Part shown: positions 1-5,096 of the stretch, piece after piece
Layout: every line of letters begins with the position of its first letter
How positions within the stretch are numbered: position 1 is the first letter of the stretch
From: Pseudomonadota bacterium
GTDB lineage: Bacteria > Pseudomonadota > Gammaproteobacteria > Burkholderiales > SG8-39
Reading direction: 5' to 3'
NCBI GenBank assembly: GCA_021848555.1
Contig: JAJZUN010000251.1
Location: 1-5,263, forward strand
DNA length: 5,263 bases
The notes under the pieces: generated by a model
Database searches by the model: none
Seen by the model: only the letters and a program-made list of their open reading frames with translations
Told to the model about the DNA's origin: nothing
Translations under genes and position numbers: made by a program

Positions 1-266
1 TGGTCGTACACCTTGCGCAGCGCCGGCGCCATCTTGTTGCACAGCGTTCCGGCCACGATCATCACGTCCGACCGGCGCGGGCTGGGAAAGAACACGATGC
101 CAAACCGGTCGAGGTCGTAGCGCGACATGCCAGCGTGCATCATTTCGACCGCGCAACAGGCGAGGCCGAACGTCATGTTCCACATCGACCCGGTGCGGGC
201 CCAGTTGATCAGCTTGTCGGCGCTGGTAGTGACGAAGCCTTCCTGCAGTATGCCTTCAACACCCAT
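1..266 (-). CDS. nuoB: NADH-quinone oxidoreductase subunit B (NuoB), N-terminal part, cut by window edge
   Basis: NuoB is the peripheral-arm subunit of respiratory complex I that holds iron-sulfur cluster N2, the last electron carrier before quinone, at the cytoplasmic face of the membrane. I translated the minus strand from ATG 266-264: 88 complete residues are present, starting [19 protein letters not shown], and the rest lies beyond base 1. The adjacent cysteine pair in the segment [12 protein letters not shown] (Cys37-Cys38) supplies two of the four N2 ligands; the other two would be further on. The segments SRYDLDRFG (48-56) and [21 protein letters not shown] (59-79) are typical of the family. 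The start is 21 bases after the nuoA stop, with an AAAGGG Shine-Dalgarno (274-279) 7 bases before it, so it is the second gene of the nuo operon. No defect is seen in the visible part. Confidence 0.97.
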   Translation of the reverse strand, partial: MGVEGILQEGFVTTSADKLINWARTGSMWNMTFGLACCAVEMMHAGMSRYDLDRFGIVFFPSPRRSDVMIVAGTLCNKMAPALRKVYD

Positions 267-287
267 GCGGCTGCCCTTTTCGCGTCC

Positions 288-644
288 CTAGTCCCATTCG
301 AGCGCCCCTTTCATCCATTCGTAGATGAATCCTATGACCAGGATGCCGAGAAAAATCATCATGGAAAAGAAGCCGAACAGGCCGATCTCATTGAGCACGA
401 TCGCCCAGGGAAACAGGAATGCGACCTCCAGGTCGAACAGGATGAACAGAATTGCCACCAGGTAATATCGCACGTCGAACTTCATGCGCGCGTCTTCGAA
501 GGCCTCGAAGCCGCATTCGTACGGGGACAGCTTTTCGCTGTCCGGGCGGTGCGGCCCGAGCAGCGCGCCGGTAACGATGGGACCGACACCGACGGCGACA
601 CCGACAACGATGAACATCAGAACCGGAAAATAATTTTCGAGCAC
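288..644 (-). CDS. nuoA: NADH-quinone oxidoreductase subunit A (NuoA)
   Basis: NuoA (ND3 homologue) is a small membrane subunit of complex I at the junction of the membrane arm with the quinone site. The 118-residue protein is full length for the family. It has three hydrophobic helices, at roughly residues 5-29, 60-84 and 87-108. The conserved loop [11 protein letters not shown] (36-46) contains Cys44, equivalent to the ND3 loop cysteine, and the second helix carries the conserved acidic pair Asp71 and Glu73 in FDLEVAF. The start is GTG (644-642), because a stop lies in frame upstream (672-674) with no ATG or other better start between. No Shine-Dalgarno is visible in the 20 bases before it, unlike the neighbouring nuoB. 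It is the first gene of the nuo operon, with tRNA-Leu and secG upstream. An FNR-type box lies about 70 bases upstream. Confidence 0.97.
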   Translation of the reverse strand: MLENYFPVLMFIVVGVAVGVGPIVTGALLGPHRPDSEKLSPYECGFEAFEDARMKFDVRYYLVAILFILFDLEVAFLFPWAIVLNEIGLFGFFSMMIFLGILVIGFIYEWMKGALEWD

Positions 645-654
645 GGATCGCTGG

Positions 655-670
655 TCTATAAAGTTATAGA
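655..670 (-). repeat. AT-rich perfect palindrome in the nuoA leader
   Basis: The plus strand reads TCTATAAAGTTATAGA, two 7-base arms (655-661 and 664-670) around a 2-base centre. It lies 11 bases before the nuoA GTG. On the minus strand it contains TATAAC (668-663) and TATAGA (660-655), which resemble -10 hexamers, but no good -35 hexamer stands 16-18 bases upstream of either. It could be an operator for a dimeric regulator, an AT-rich promoter melting region, or a weak RNA hairpin. The symmetry is seen directly; any function is inference. Confidence 0.5.
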
Positions 671-715
671 TTCAAAGAATAGGCGACATGGTCCACTATT
701 GAGCCGTTTGCGGAG

Positions 716-729
716 TTGACCTAGATCAA
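716..729. promoter_or_regulatory. FNR/Anr/Dnr-type binding site upstream of nuoA
   Basis: The plus strand reads TTGACCTAGATCAA; the minus strand reads TTGATCTAGGTCAA. The FNR-family consensus is TTGAT-N4-ATCAA, so only one of ten defined bases differs, and the central CTAG is itself palindromic. The box centre is about 78 bases upstream of the nuoA start codon. The nearest gene downstream in either direction is nuoA, so regulation of the nuo operon by an oxygen- or nitric-oxide-responsive CRP/FNR regulator is the natural reading. I could not place a convincing -10 at the class II spacing (-41.5), so whether it activates or represses is open. Confidence 0.65.
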
Positions 730-770
730 ACGCGCTCTTTTTGCCTGAGCCTCATTCAATCACTGCCAAC

Positions 771-797
771 AAAATATCGGACATCCGCGCAGGTCCG
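771..797 (-). terminator. Possible terminator after tRNA-Leu
   Basis: On the minus strand, about 43 bases after the tRNA 3' end, CGGAC and GTCCG form a 5-bp stem (797-793 with 782-778) around a 10-base loop, followed by ATATTTTG. The stem is short and the loop large, so it is a weak intrinsic terminator at best. It would separate the secG/tRNA transcript from nuo, which has its own regulatory box downstream of it. The rest of 645-839 holds the FNR box and the AT-rich palindrome described separately, and no gene. Confidence 0.3.
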
Positions 798-839
798 CAG
801 TTCCTACCGGCATGCGCTCCGAACTCATCAATCCTAAAC

Positions 840-924
840 TGGTGCCGACGGCGAGACTCGAACTCGCACAGCTTTCGCCACTACCCCCTCAAGATAGCGT
901 GTCTACCAATTTCACCACGTCGGC
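840..924 (-). tRNA. tRNA-Leu (anticodon GAG)
   Basis: The minus strand folds as a complete class II (long variable arm) tRNA of 85 bases with CCA encoded. The acceptor arms are GCCGACG (924-918) and CGTCGGC, followed by ACCA ending at 840. The D-arm region contains GTGAAATTGGTAGACAC. The anticodon stem CTATC/GGTAG encloses the loop TTGAGGG, which puts anticodon GAG at 890-888 and so reads CUC and CUU leucine codons. The variable arm TGGCGAAAGCTG and the T arm containing GTTCGAGTC follow. It lies 71 bases after the secG stop and ahead of nuoA, a placement familiar in betaproteobacteria. It is probably transcribed with secG and cut out by tRNA-processing nucleases, though a separate promoter cannot be excluded. 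Confidence 0.97.
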
Positions 925-972
925 TTGTCGGGTAATGGGGAAGATGCAATAGCTGACGGCACCAGGCCGCTT

Positions 973-993
973 CCCATCGCCCATTCCCCATCA
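973..993. repeat. Three tandem CCCATNN heptads next to the secG stop
   Basis: The plus strand reads CCCATCG, CCCATTC, CCCATCA in direct succession (973-979, 980-986, 987-993). A related inverted stretch, GGGTAATGGGGAAG, lies at 930-943 beside the tRNA. CTTCCC at 970-975 can pair with GGGAAG at 938-943, giving an imperfect stem across a 26-base loop in the 71-base secG-tRNA spacer. The three units are too few for a confident repeat family. It could be a remnant of a short heptameric repeat or a structured spacer for RNA processing. Confidence 0.4.
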
Positions 994-995
994 CT

Positions 996-1400
996 CTACT
1001 TCGGTACGTCGTTCGCTTTCGAACCCGCTGGCGCGCCGGCCGGTTTCGGCGCATCCGCCGGTTTCGGTGCATCGGCGGGTTTGGGCACGTCTTCCGCGGG
1101 CTTGACCGCCGTCGCAGGCGGCGCGGTCACGCCCTGCATCACGCTGCCGCCGGTCTTCGGCTTATGCGTCGCCACATAGGCCAGGCCCAGGCTGGTGACG
1201 AAAAACACCGCCGCCAGTGCCGCCGTGGTGCGGGAAAGAAAATTCGCGGAGCCGGTGGCGCCGAACAGGCTGCCCGACGACCCGCTGCCGAACGCCGCCC
1301 CCATGTCTGCGCCCTTGCCGTGCTGCAGCAGCACCAGAAAAATGATGCTCAGCGCCACCAGCACGTGCACCGTCAAAATCACAGTCAACCAGATGTCCAT
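996..1400 (-). CDS. secG: Protein-export membrane protein SecG
   Basis: SecG is the accessory subunit of the SecYEG translocon in the inner membrane and assists SecA-driven protein export. The 134-residue product has the family layout: a first membrane helix (about 3-25), the cytoplasmic segment LLQHGKGADMGAAFGSG (24-40) followed by SSGSLFGATGSANFLSR (41-57), which is the family signature, and a second helix (about 58-77). The remaining 55 or so residues form a low-complexity tail rich in Ala, Pro and Lys, making it longer than E. coli SecG (110 residues). ATG 1400-1398 is preceded only by a modest purine stretch (GAGTGAGAA). It lies between tpiA (113-base gap) and tRNA-Leu, the usual neighbours in this lineage, and may be read from the tpiA promoter. 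Confidence 0.96.
   Translation of the reverse strand: MDIWLTVILTVHVLVALSIIFLVLLQHGKGADMGAAFGSGSSGSLFGATGSANFLSRTTAALAAVFFVTSLGLAYVATHKPKTGGSVMQGVTAPPATAVKPAEDVPKPADAPKPADAPKPAGAPAGSKANDVPK
1029..1082 (-). repeat. Tandem 18-base repeat encoding KPADAP units in the SecG tail
   Basis: Three in-frame 18-base units encode KPADAP, KPADAP and KPAGAP (SecG residues 107-124), preceded by a degenerate unit KPAEDVP (100-106). The second positions and spacing are conserved while synonymous changes are few, which fits recent slippage duplication. The tail follows the second membrane helix and should be flexible. Copy number is likely to vary between related strains. Confidence 0.75.
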
Positions 1401-1418
1401 TTCTCACTCGCTATGACT

Positions 1419-1438
1419 CACCCGCTGCATTGCGGGTG
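1419..1438 (-). promoter_or_regulatory. Perfect stem-loop just before secG
   Basis: On the minus strand CACCCGC and GCGGGTG form a perfect 7-bp GC-rich stem around the 6-base loop AATGCA. It ends 18 bases before the secG ATG, close to the ribosome-binding region. No U-tract follows, so it is not a standard intrinsic terminator. It could modulate secG translation, stabilise the processed secG mRNA, or simply be a chance palindrome in GC-rich DNA. Confidence 0.45.
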
Positions 1439-1468
1439 CTGAATATTCCGTATTCCGCCACGGTGCAA

Positions 1469-1490
1469 ATCCGGCAACACGCTACCGGAT
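1469..1490 (-). terminator. Stem-loop downstream of tpiA, possible weak terminator or attenuator
   Basis: On the minus strand ATCCGGTA and TGCCGGAT pair over 8 bp (one G-U) around the loop GCGTGT, 23 bases after the tpiA stop. Only a short TTT follows the 3' arm, so termination would be partial. Placed between tpiA and secG, it could lower secG expression relative to tpiA or act as a 3' stabilising structure. The stem is visible; the role is inference. Confidence 0.4.
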
Positions 1491-1513
1491 CGCAACCCCC
1501 GGCCCTGCGCCGC

Positions 1514-2272
1514 TCATGCCTTGCCTGCCGCCGCGCAGATTGCGATGAATTCCTCGGCCACCAGCGCCGCGCCGCCGATCAGGCCACCGTCTATATCGGG
1601 CATGGCGAACAACTCCTTCGCATTCGCCGCCTTGACGCTGCCACCGTACAGGATGGTCAATCCCGCGGCCAGTTTGGCATCCTGCCTGGCGACGACCCCG
1701 CGGATGAACGCGTGCACCGCCTGCGCCTGCTGCGGCGTCGCGGTCCTGCCTGTGCCTATGGCCCACACCGGCTCGTACGCAATCACCGCATTCGCCAGCG
1801 CGCCAACACCGCTCGAATCGAGCACGGCCGCCAGTTGGCGTCCGACCACGATTTCGGTGACCGCGCTTTCACGCTCCTGCAGGGTTTCACCCACACACAG
1901 TATGGGTATCAGCCCTGCCCCTTGCGCCGCTTGAAACTTCGCCGCCACCTGCTTGTCGGTTTCGCCGTATATCGCCCTGCGCTCGGAATGGCCGACTATC
2001 ACATGGCGGCAGCCAAAATCGCGCAGCATCGCACCCGACACCTCGCCGGTATAAGCGCCCTGCGGCCATTCGCTGACATTCTGCGCGCCCCAGGCGATGC
2101 AGCTGCCGGCCAACACCGTTCCGGCCTGCGCCAGATAGGGATAGGGCACGCATACCGTGTACTGCACGCCAGCGGCCGCCTGCAGGCCCGACTTCAGCCC
2201 TTCGAGCAAGCGCCGGTTAGCCGCCAGGCTGCCGTGCATTTTCCAGTTACCCGCCACCAACCGGCTACGCAT
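1514..2272 (-). CDS. tpiA: Triose-phosphate isomerase
   Basis: TpiA interconverts dihydroxyacetone phosphate and glyceraldehyde 3-phosphate in glycolysis and gluconeogenesis, in the cytoplasm. The 252-residue product is a single TIM barrel of normal length. Active-site residues are all present: Asn9 and Lys11 in AGNWKM, His95 in IVGHSERR, and Glu167 in [11 protein letters not shown], the latter followed by the mobile loop 6. The phosphate-binding segments YGGSV (209-213) and GGLIGGA (229-235) are intact. I chose ATG 2272-2270 because the family begins close to the RLVAGNWKM strand. An in-frame TTG five codons upstream (2287) has no Shine-Dalgarno, whereas the ATG has GGAA 9 bases before it and GAGG directly upstream. 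A sigma70-like promoter lies about 45 bases before the start. secG follows on the same strand. Confidence 0.97.
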   Translation of the reverse strand: MRSRLVAGNWKMHGSLAANRRLLEGLKSGLQAAAGVQYTVCVPYPYLAQAGTVLAGSCIAWGAQNVSEWPQGAYTGEVSGAMLRDFGCRHVIVGHSERRAIYGETDKQVAAKFQAAQGAGLIPILCVGETLQERESAVTEIVVGRQLAAVLDSSGVGALANAVIAYEPVWAIGTGRTATPQQAQAVHAFIRGVVARQDAKLAAGLTILYGGSVKAANAKELFAMPDIDGGLIGGAALVAEEFIAICAAAGKA

Positions 2273-2317
2273 TGCCTCGAGTTCCAAGTAGCTTATGCCA
2301 AGCGCGACAAACGGCGA

Positions 2318-2347
2318 ATTTTACAGCGTTTAGACTAGGCCGGTCAA
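2318..2347 (-). promoter_or_regulatory. Sigma70-type promoter for tpiA
   Basis: On the minus strand TTGACC (2347-2342) matches the -35 consensus at 5 of 6 bases. TAAAAT (2323-2318) matches the -10 consensus at 5 of 6, and the spacer is 18 bases. Transcription would start near 2311, giving a leader of about 40 bases before the tpiA ATG. It lies in the 169-base gap between the 77-residue gene and tpiA, which suggests the two are not simply one operon. Confidence 0.65.
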
Positions 2348-2365
2348 ACAATTACAGCGCTAGAC
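2321..2365. repeat. Direct repeat overlapping the tpiA promoter
   Basis: The plus strand carries TTACAGCGTTTAGAC at 2321-2335 and TTACAGCGCTAGAC at 2352-2365, identical over TTACAGCG and TAGAC with a one-base length difference between. The repeats are 31 bases apart, close to three helical turns. One copy covers the end of the -10 and the spacer; the other sits just upstream of the -35. They could be paired sites for a regulator or a duplicated promoter remnant. Confidence 0.45.
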
Positions 2366-2441
2366 GCCACGCGGTCGGTGCGGATTTCTTGCCCGGGATA
2401 CGACCGCTATCGCCGCATCGCGCGGGGCTACGGGCCGGATC

Positions 2442-2675
2442 TCAGTCCTCGGGCGTGACAATCTGGATGTGATCCAGGCTTACGTTGATGAACGGCGCGT
2501 TGAGCACATGACGGTTGCCGGTCTCCCACACTTCGGCGTCCGTCACTGCGATGAAATCCTTGGATTCCACCAGGTAGTCGGTCACCCGTGCGCCCGGTAG
2601 CAGGTCGATATAGCCCGTGACGCGGTAGGTCCCGGTAAGTATGGTCACCTTGGTCCTGTTTTCTTCCGTAGTCAT
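2442..2675 (-). CDS. Small conserved-looking hypothetical protein, 77 residues
   Basis: I do not recognise a characterised family with confidence. The 77-residue product begins MTTEENRTKVTILTGTYRVT and has no signal peptide, membrane helix or cysteine. The pattern alternates hydrophobic and polar residues in short runs (KVTILTG, YRVTGYIDL, DFIAVTDAEVW, PFINVSLDHIQIV), which suggests a small all-beta protein. The central motif GARVTDYLVESKDFIAVTDAEV (28-49) and the ending NVSLDHIQIV resemble small uncharacterised bacterial domains with a G-R-x-x-D-x-L motif. Coding is supported by a strong Shine-Dalgarno, GGAG (2686-2683), 7 bases before ATG 2675-2673, and by ordinary amino-acid composition. 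It is divergent from ald and lies upstream of tpiA on the same strand, with a separate tpiA promoter between them. A cytoplasmic role is likely; the function is unknown. Confidence 0.82.
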   Translation of the reverse strand: MTTEENRTKVTILTGTYRVTGYIDLLPGARVTDYLVESKDFIAVTDAEVWETGNRHVLNAPFINVSLDHIQIVTPED

Positions 2676-2906
2676 AGATACGCTCCGTGGCTCATCCGCG
2701 CTATCGCAGGATTGCAGCGCCGACGCGTGAAGTGTACAGCCGCCATGCCGCTACACGAACGCGTATTCTGCGCCCGGCGTCGCGCGCGTTCAATAGCACA
2801 GCCGCCACGCGGCGCCAAGAGCCTGGATCGCCGCCCCGGTCGCATATTGAAAAAGATGGCACCATAGGCCATGCTCGGGGTCGGGCGATGTTGTCGGGAG
2901 CAAGCG
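2676..2906. promoter_or_regulatory. Divergent intergenic region between the 77-residue gene and ald
   Basis: These 231 bases must hold the promoters of both divergent genes. I see no gene here. Towards ald, TTGAAA (2848-2853) is a possible -35 but the hexamer 17 bases on (CATGCT, 2871-2876) is poor. An inverted repeat, ATGGC (2856-2860) and GCCAT (2868-2872) with a 7-base centre, lies 35-50 bases before the ald start and could be an operator. Towards the small gene, TACACT on the minus strand (near 2735) is a fair -10 without a good -35. The ald Shine-Dalgarno GGGAG is at 2896-2900. None of the promoter calls is firm. Confidence 0.35.
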
Positions 2907-4025
2907 ATGCTGGTCGGAGTGCCCAGGGAAATCAAGAGTCAGGAATACCGCGTCGGACTCACGCCGGCGAGCGTGCGCGAGCTGGTTGCGCACGGCCACG
3001 AAGTCCTGGTCGAGCACGACGCCGGCGCCGGCATCAACACCGCGGACAGCGTCTACCAGGCAGCCGGCGCGCGCATAGCCGGCGACGCCGAAGAAGTGTT
3101 CGCGCGCGCGGAAATGATCGTCAAGGTGAAGGAGCCCCAGGCAGCCGAGCGCAGGCGCCTCAAGCCCGGGCAGATCCTGTTCACCTACCTGCATCTGGCG
3201 CCCGATCCGGAACAGACCAGGGACCTGGTGGAAAGCGGCGCGATTTGCATCGCCTATGAAACGGTCACCGCGCCGGGCGGCGGACTGCCCCTGCTCGCCC
3301 CCATGTCCGAAGTCGCGGGACGCATGTCGGTACAGGCCGGCGCGCACAACCTGGAGAAAACGCAAGGCGGGATGGGCATACTGCTCGGCGGTGTGGCGGG
3401 TGTGCCGCCGGCCAGGATAGCCATACTCGGCGCCGGCGTGGTCGGTTCGAACGCCGCCCGGACGGCGGCGGGCAGCGGTGCGCAGGTGGTGGTGCTGGAC
3501 CGGAATATCGATGCGCTGCGGCGCATCGAAGCCCGGTTCGGCGCGCGCGTGACGACGGTGTTCTCCAACCGCGATAACATCGAGCGCCAGGTGCTGTCGG
3601 CCGATCTGGTGATAGGCGCAGTGCTGATTCCCGGCGCGACGGCGCCCAAGCTGGTGTCGCGGCAGCTGGTGAGCGCGATGAAGCCGGGGGCCGTGGTGGT
3701 CGACGTGGCCATAGACCAGGGCGGCTGCTTCGAAACCTCGCATCCGACCACGCACGCCGAGCCGACTTTTCTGGTCGATCGCGTGGTGCACTATTGCGTC
3801 GCCAACATGCCGGGCGGCGTGCCGCGTACCTCGACCTTCGCCCTGAACAACGCCACCCTGCCCTATGTGCTCCTGCTTGCCGATCAGGGTCCCCGGCGCT
3901 CGCTCGCGGATCATCCGCACTTGCGCGCGGGGCTCAACGTGTGCCGCGGCAAGGTCACCTGCCGCGAGGTCGCCGAAACCCTGCATGTCCCCTACCAAGA
4001 TGCGCTGCAGGCTCTGGCCGCCTGA
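2907..4025 (+). CDS. ald: Alanine dehydrogenase (NAD-dependent)
   Basis: Ald reversibly converts L-alanine, NAD+ and water to pyruvate, ammonium and NADH, letting cells use alanine or assimilate ammonium into it. The 372-residue product matches the family length (about 371). Positions known from the Mycobacterium tuberculosis enzyme are all kept: Arg15 and Lys75 (substrate binding), His96 and Asp270 (catalysis), and Asp198 in VVVLDRN, which holds the NAD ribose. The nucleotide-binding loop ILGAGVVG is at 173-180. The N-terminal start [19 protein letters not shown] (2-20) is characteristic. I chose ATG 2907 because GGGAG (2896-2900) stands 6 bases before it; an in-frame ATG at 2871 would add 12 unconserved residues and lacks a comparable site. 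The permease gene begins 57 bases downstream, so the two are probably co-transcribed. Confidence 0.97.
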   Translation: MLVGVPREIKSQEYRVGLTPASVRELVAHGHEVLVEHDAGAGINTADSVYQAAGARIAGDAEEVFARAEMIVKVKEPQAAERRRLKPGQILFTYLHLAPDPEQTRDLVESGAICIAYETVTAPGGGLPLLAPMSEVAGRMSVQAGAHNLEKTQGGMGILLGGVAGVPPARIAILGAGVVGSNAARTAAGSGAQVVVLDRNIDALRRIEARFGARVTTVFSNRDNIERQVLSADLVIGAVLIPGATAPKLVSRQLVSAMKPGAVVVDVAIDQGGCFETSHPTTHAEPTFLVDRVVHYCVANMPGGVPRTSTFALNNATLPYVLLLADQGPRRSLADHPHLRAGLNVCRGKVTCREVAETLHVPYQDALQALAA

Positions 4026-4029
4026 AGCC

Positions 4030-4046
4030 GCCGGCGCCGTGCCGGC
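4030..4046 (+). other. GC-rich stem-loop between ald and the permease gene
   Basis: GCCGGC (4030-4035) and GCCGGC (4041-4046) form a 6-bp stem with the 5-base loop GCCGT, starting five bases after the ald stop. No T-tract follows, so it should not terminate. It might protect the 3' end of ald mRNA or reduce read-through into the permease gene. GC-rich palindromes of this size are common by chance here. Confidence 0.3.
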
Positions 4047-4082
4047 AGCCGCGAGACCGATCGTCCACCCAGGACTTGCCTG

Positions 4083-4922
4083 GTGGAAATGTCGACCCTG
4101 GTGACCGCGCTGGTGCTGGGTTCCGCCCTGCTGCACGCAGGCTGGAACGCGATTGTCAAAGCCAGCCGCGACGTCATGCTGGACACTGCCCTGGTGGCGG
4201 CAGGCGCGGGCATTCTGGCGCTGCCCCTGATCGCCTGCCTTCCCTTGCCGGCACGCGCGAGCTGGCCTTATCTCGGCGCCTCGGCCGCGATCCATATCGC
4301 CTATTTCTCGACCCTGGTGGCCGCCTACCGCCTGGGAGACCTGGGCCACGCCTATCCACTGATGCGCGGAACCGCGCCGCTGCTGGTGGCGCTGTTCGGC
4401 GTCGCGCTGCTGGACGAGCATCCCAGCGCGGCCATGTGGCTGGGCATCCTGCTGATCAGCGCCGGCATCCTCAGCCTCGGCCTGTTGCAACGCGGCCGCG
4501 CGCAGCGCGGCGCCACCCTTTGGGCGCTCGCGAACGCGGCGATCATCGCCAGCTACACCCTGGTGGACGGAACCGGCGCACGCCTCTCCGGCGCACCGGC
4601 AAGCTACGTCGCGTGGCTGTTCTGGCTGCAGGGACTGCTATTCGTGGCGCTGGTCGCCCTGCTGCGCCGGCGCGCCGCGCTGGACTACGCCGCGCGCAAC
4701 TGGCCGCGCGGGCTGGCCGGCGGTGTCTGTCTCATCAGCGCTTACGGCATCGTGCTCTGGGCCATGACCCAGGCGCCGGTCGCGGCAGTAGCGGCGCTGC
4801 GCGAGACCTCGGTCATATTCGCCGCGCTGCTGGGCAGCCTGTTTCTCAAGGAACCTTTCGGCCGGCAACGCTTGATTGCGGCTTGCGCCGTTGCACTGGG
4901 CGTCGCCGCGCTACGCTACTGA
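4083..4922 (+). CDS. EamA/DMT-superfamily permease
   Basis: This is a drug/metabolite transporter superfamily membrane protein; members export or import amino acids, sugars, nucleotides or other small metabolites. The 279 residues fit the usual ten-helix form made of two EamA repeats. The first repeat runs from about residue 5 (HAGWNAIVK in helix 1) to [11 protein letters not shown] (123-133) and includes [16 protein letters not shown] (91-106) and LLDEHPS. The second runs from about 146 ([10 protein letters not shown], 158-167) to the end and includes [20 protein letters not shown] (236-255) followed by KEP. Corresponding helices of the two halves end in the similar segments LLDEHP and FLKEP, as expected from internal duplication. 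The start may be GTG 4083, with AGGA (4071-4074) 8 bases upstream, or ATG 4089, two codons later. It follows ald closely, so alanine or a related amino acid is a possible substrate, but that is inference; the sequence does not show the substrate. Confidence 0.92.
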   Translation: MEMSTLVTALVLGSALLHAGWNAIVKASRDVMLDTALVAAGAGILALPLIACLPLPARASWPYLGASAAIHIAYFSTLVAAYRLGDLGHAYPLMRGTAPLLVALFGVALLDEHPSAAMWLGILLISAGILSLGLLQRGRAQRGATLWALANAAIIASYTLVDGTGARLSGAPASYVAWLFWLQGLLFVALVALLRRRAALDYAARNWPRGLAGGVCLISAYGIVLWAMTQAPVAAVAALRETSVIFAALLGSLFLKEPFGRQRLIAACAVALGVAALRY

Positions 4923-4945
4923 AATCAGCGGCAAGCGCAGCAGCA

Positions 4946-4999
4946 CCCGGGGCGCCGGGCTCAGGTCTACAAATCAATCAGGCGTTGGCCTTTGTTTTT
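4946..4999 (+). terminator. Possible termination region after the permease gene
   Basis: Two weak elements lie between the permease stop and pstS. CCCGG (4946-4950) and CCGGG (4955-4959) form a 5-bp stem with a GGCG tetraloop but have no T-tract. AGGC (4980-4983) and GCCT (4988-4991) form a 4-bp stem followed by TTGTTTTT (4992-4999), which has the T-rich tail but a short stem. Together they could end the ald-permease transcript before the independently regulated pstS. Neither is a convincing intrinsic terminator alone. Confidence 0.35.
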
Positions 5000-5003
5000 G
5001 CGG

Positions 5004-5037
5004 ACGTAATATTCATGTAACAAAACGGCTCTAGGAT
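5004..5037 (+). promoter_or_regulatory. Candidate Pho box and -10 element for pstS
   Basis: ACGTAAT (5004-5010), spacer ATTC, and ATGTAAC (5015-5021) match the PhoB pattern of two 7-base CTGTMAT-like repeats separated by 4 bases; 5 and 6 of 7 positions agree. Exactly 10 bases further, TAGGAT (5032-5037) resembles a -10 hexamer, which is the spacing seen between Pho boxes and -10 elements in E. coli, where the box replaces the -35. pstS is a classic PhoB target. The predicted start is near 5044, giving a leader of about 53 bases. Confidence 0.6.
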
Positions 5038-5039
5038 GG

Positions 5040-5064
5040 CGCCCTGGTACCCGAGCCCAGGGTG
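5040..5064 (+). promoter_or_regulatory. Stem-loop at the predicted 5' end of the pstS mRNA
   Basis: CGCCCTGG (5040-5047) pairs with CCAGGGTG (5057-5064) over 8 bp, including one G-U, around a 9-base loop. It begins about where transcription should start if the -10 is at 5032-5037. It could protect the mRNA 5' end from decay. It is also possible that it is a DNA operator; the inner palindrome GGTACC (5046-5051) is probably incidental. Confidence 0.4.
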
Positions 5065-5096
5065 GCAATGTGAATAATTATTCTGGAGACTATTAC

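Noticed and set aside
135..719. A 194-codon plus-strand frame opposite nuoA and the nuoB start
   Set aside because: It lies antisense to nuoA and nuoB, both strongly recognised, and has no motif of its own.
741..935. A 64-codon plus-strand frame across the tRNA (contains WCRRRDSNSHSF)
   Set aside because: This peptide is the well-known false product of reading the antisense of a tRNA-Leu gene; the tRNA is complete on the minus strand.
2273..2287. TTG start for tpiA adding five residues
   Set aside because: There is no Shine-Dalgarno before the TTG, and TIM proteins begin close to the [13 protein letters not shown] strand, matching ATG 2272.
1430..2338. A 302-codon open frame on the plus strand opposite tpiA
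   Set aside because: It is antisense to a complete tpiA with all active-site residues; its composition (many Arg, His, Gln, Ala) is that of an antisense shadow.
2871..2906. Upstream ATG start for ald adding 12 residues
   Set aside because: The added residues are not part of the family, and the GGGAG site at 2896-2900 is placed for the ATG at 2907.
2790..4490. A 566-codon open frame on the minus strand opposite ald and the permease gene
   Set aside because: Its translation is rich in Arg, Gln, His, Gly and Ala with no domain, as expected for the antisense of GC-rich coding DNA. The plus strand here encodes two clearly recognisable proteins with intact catalytic or membrane features.
3794..5020. 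A 408-codon open frame on the plus strand overlapping the end of ald and all of the permease gene
   Set aside because: It is an Arg/Pro/Ala-rich out-of-frame shadow of the two real genes, with no recognisable motif.
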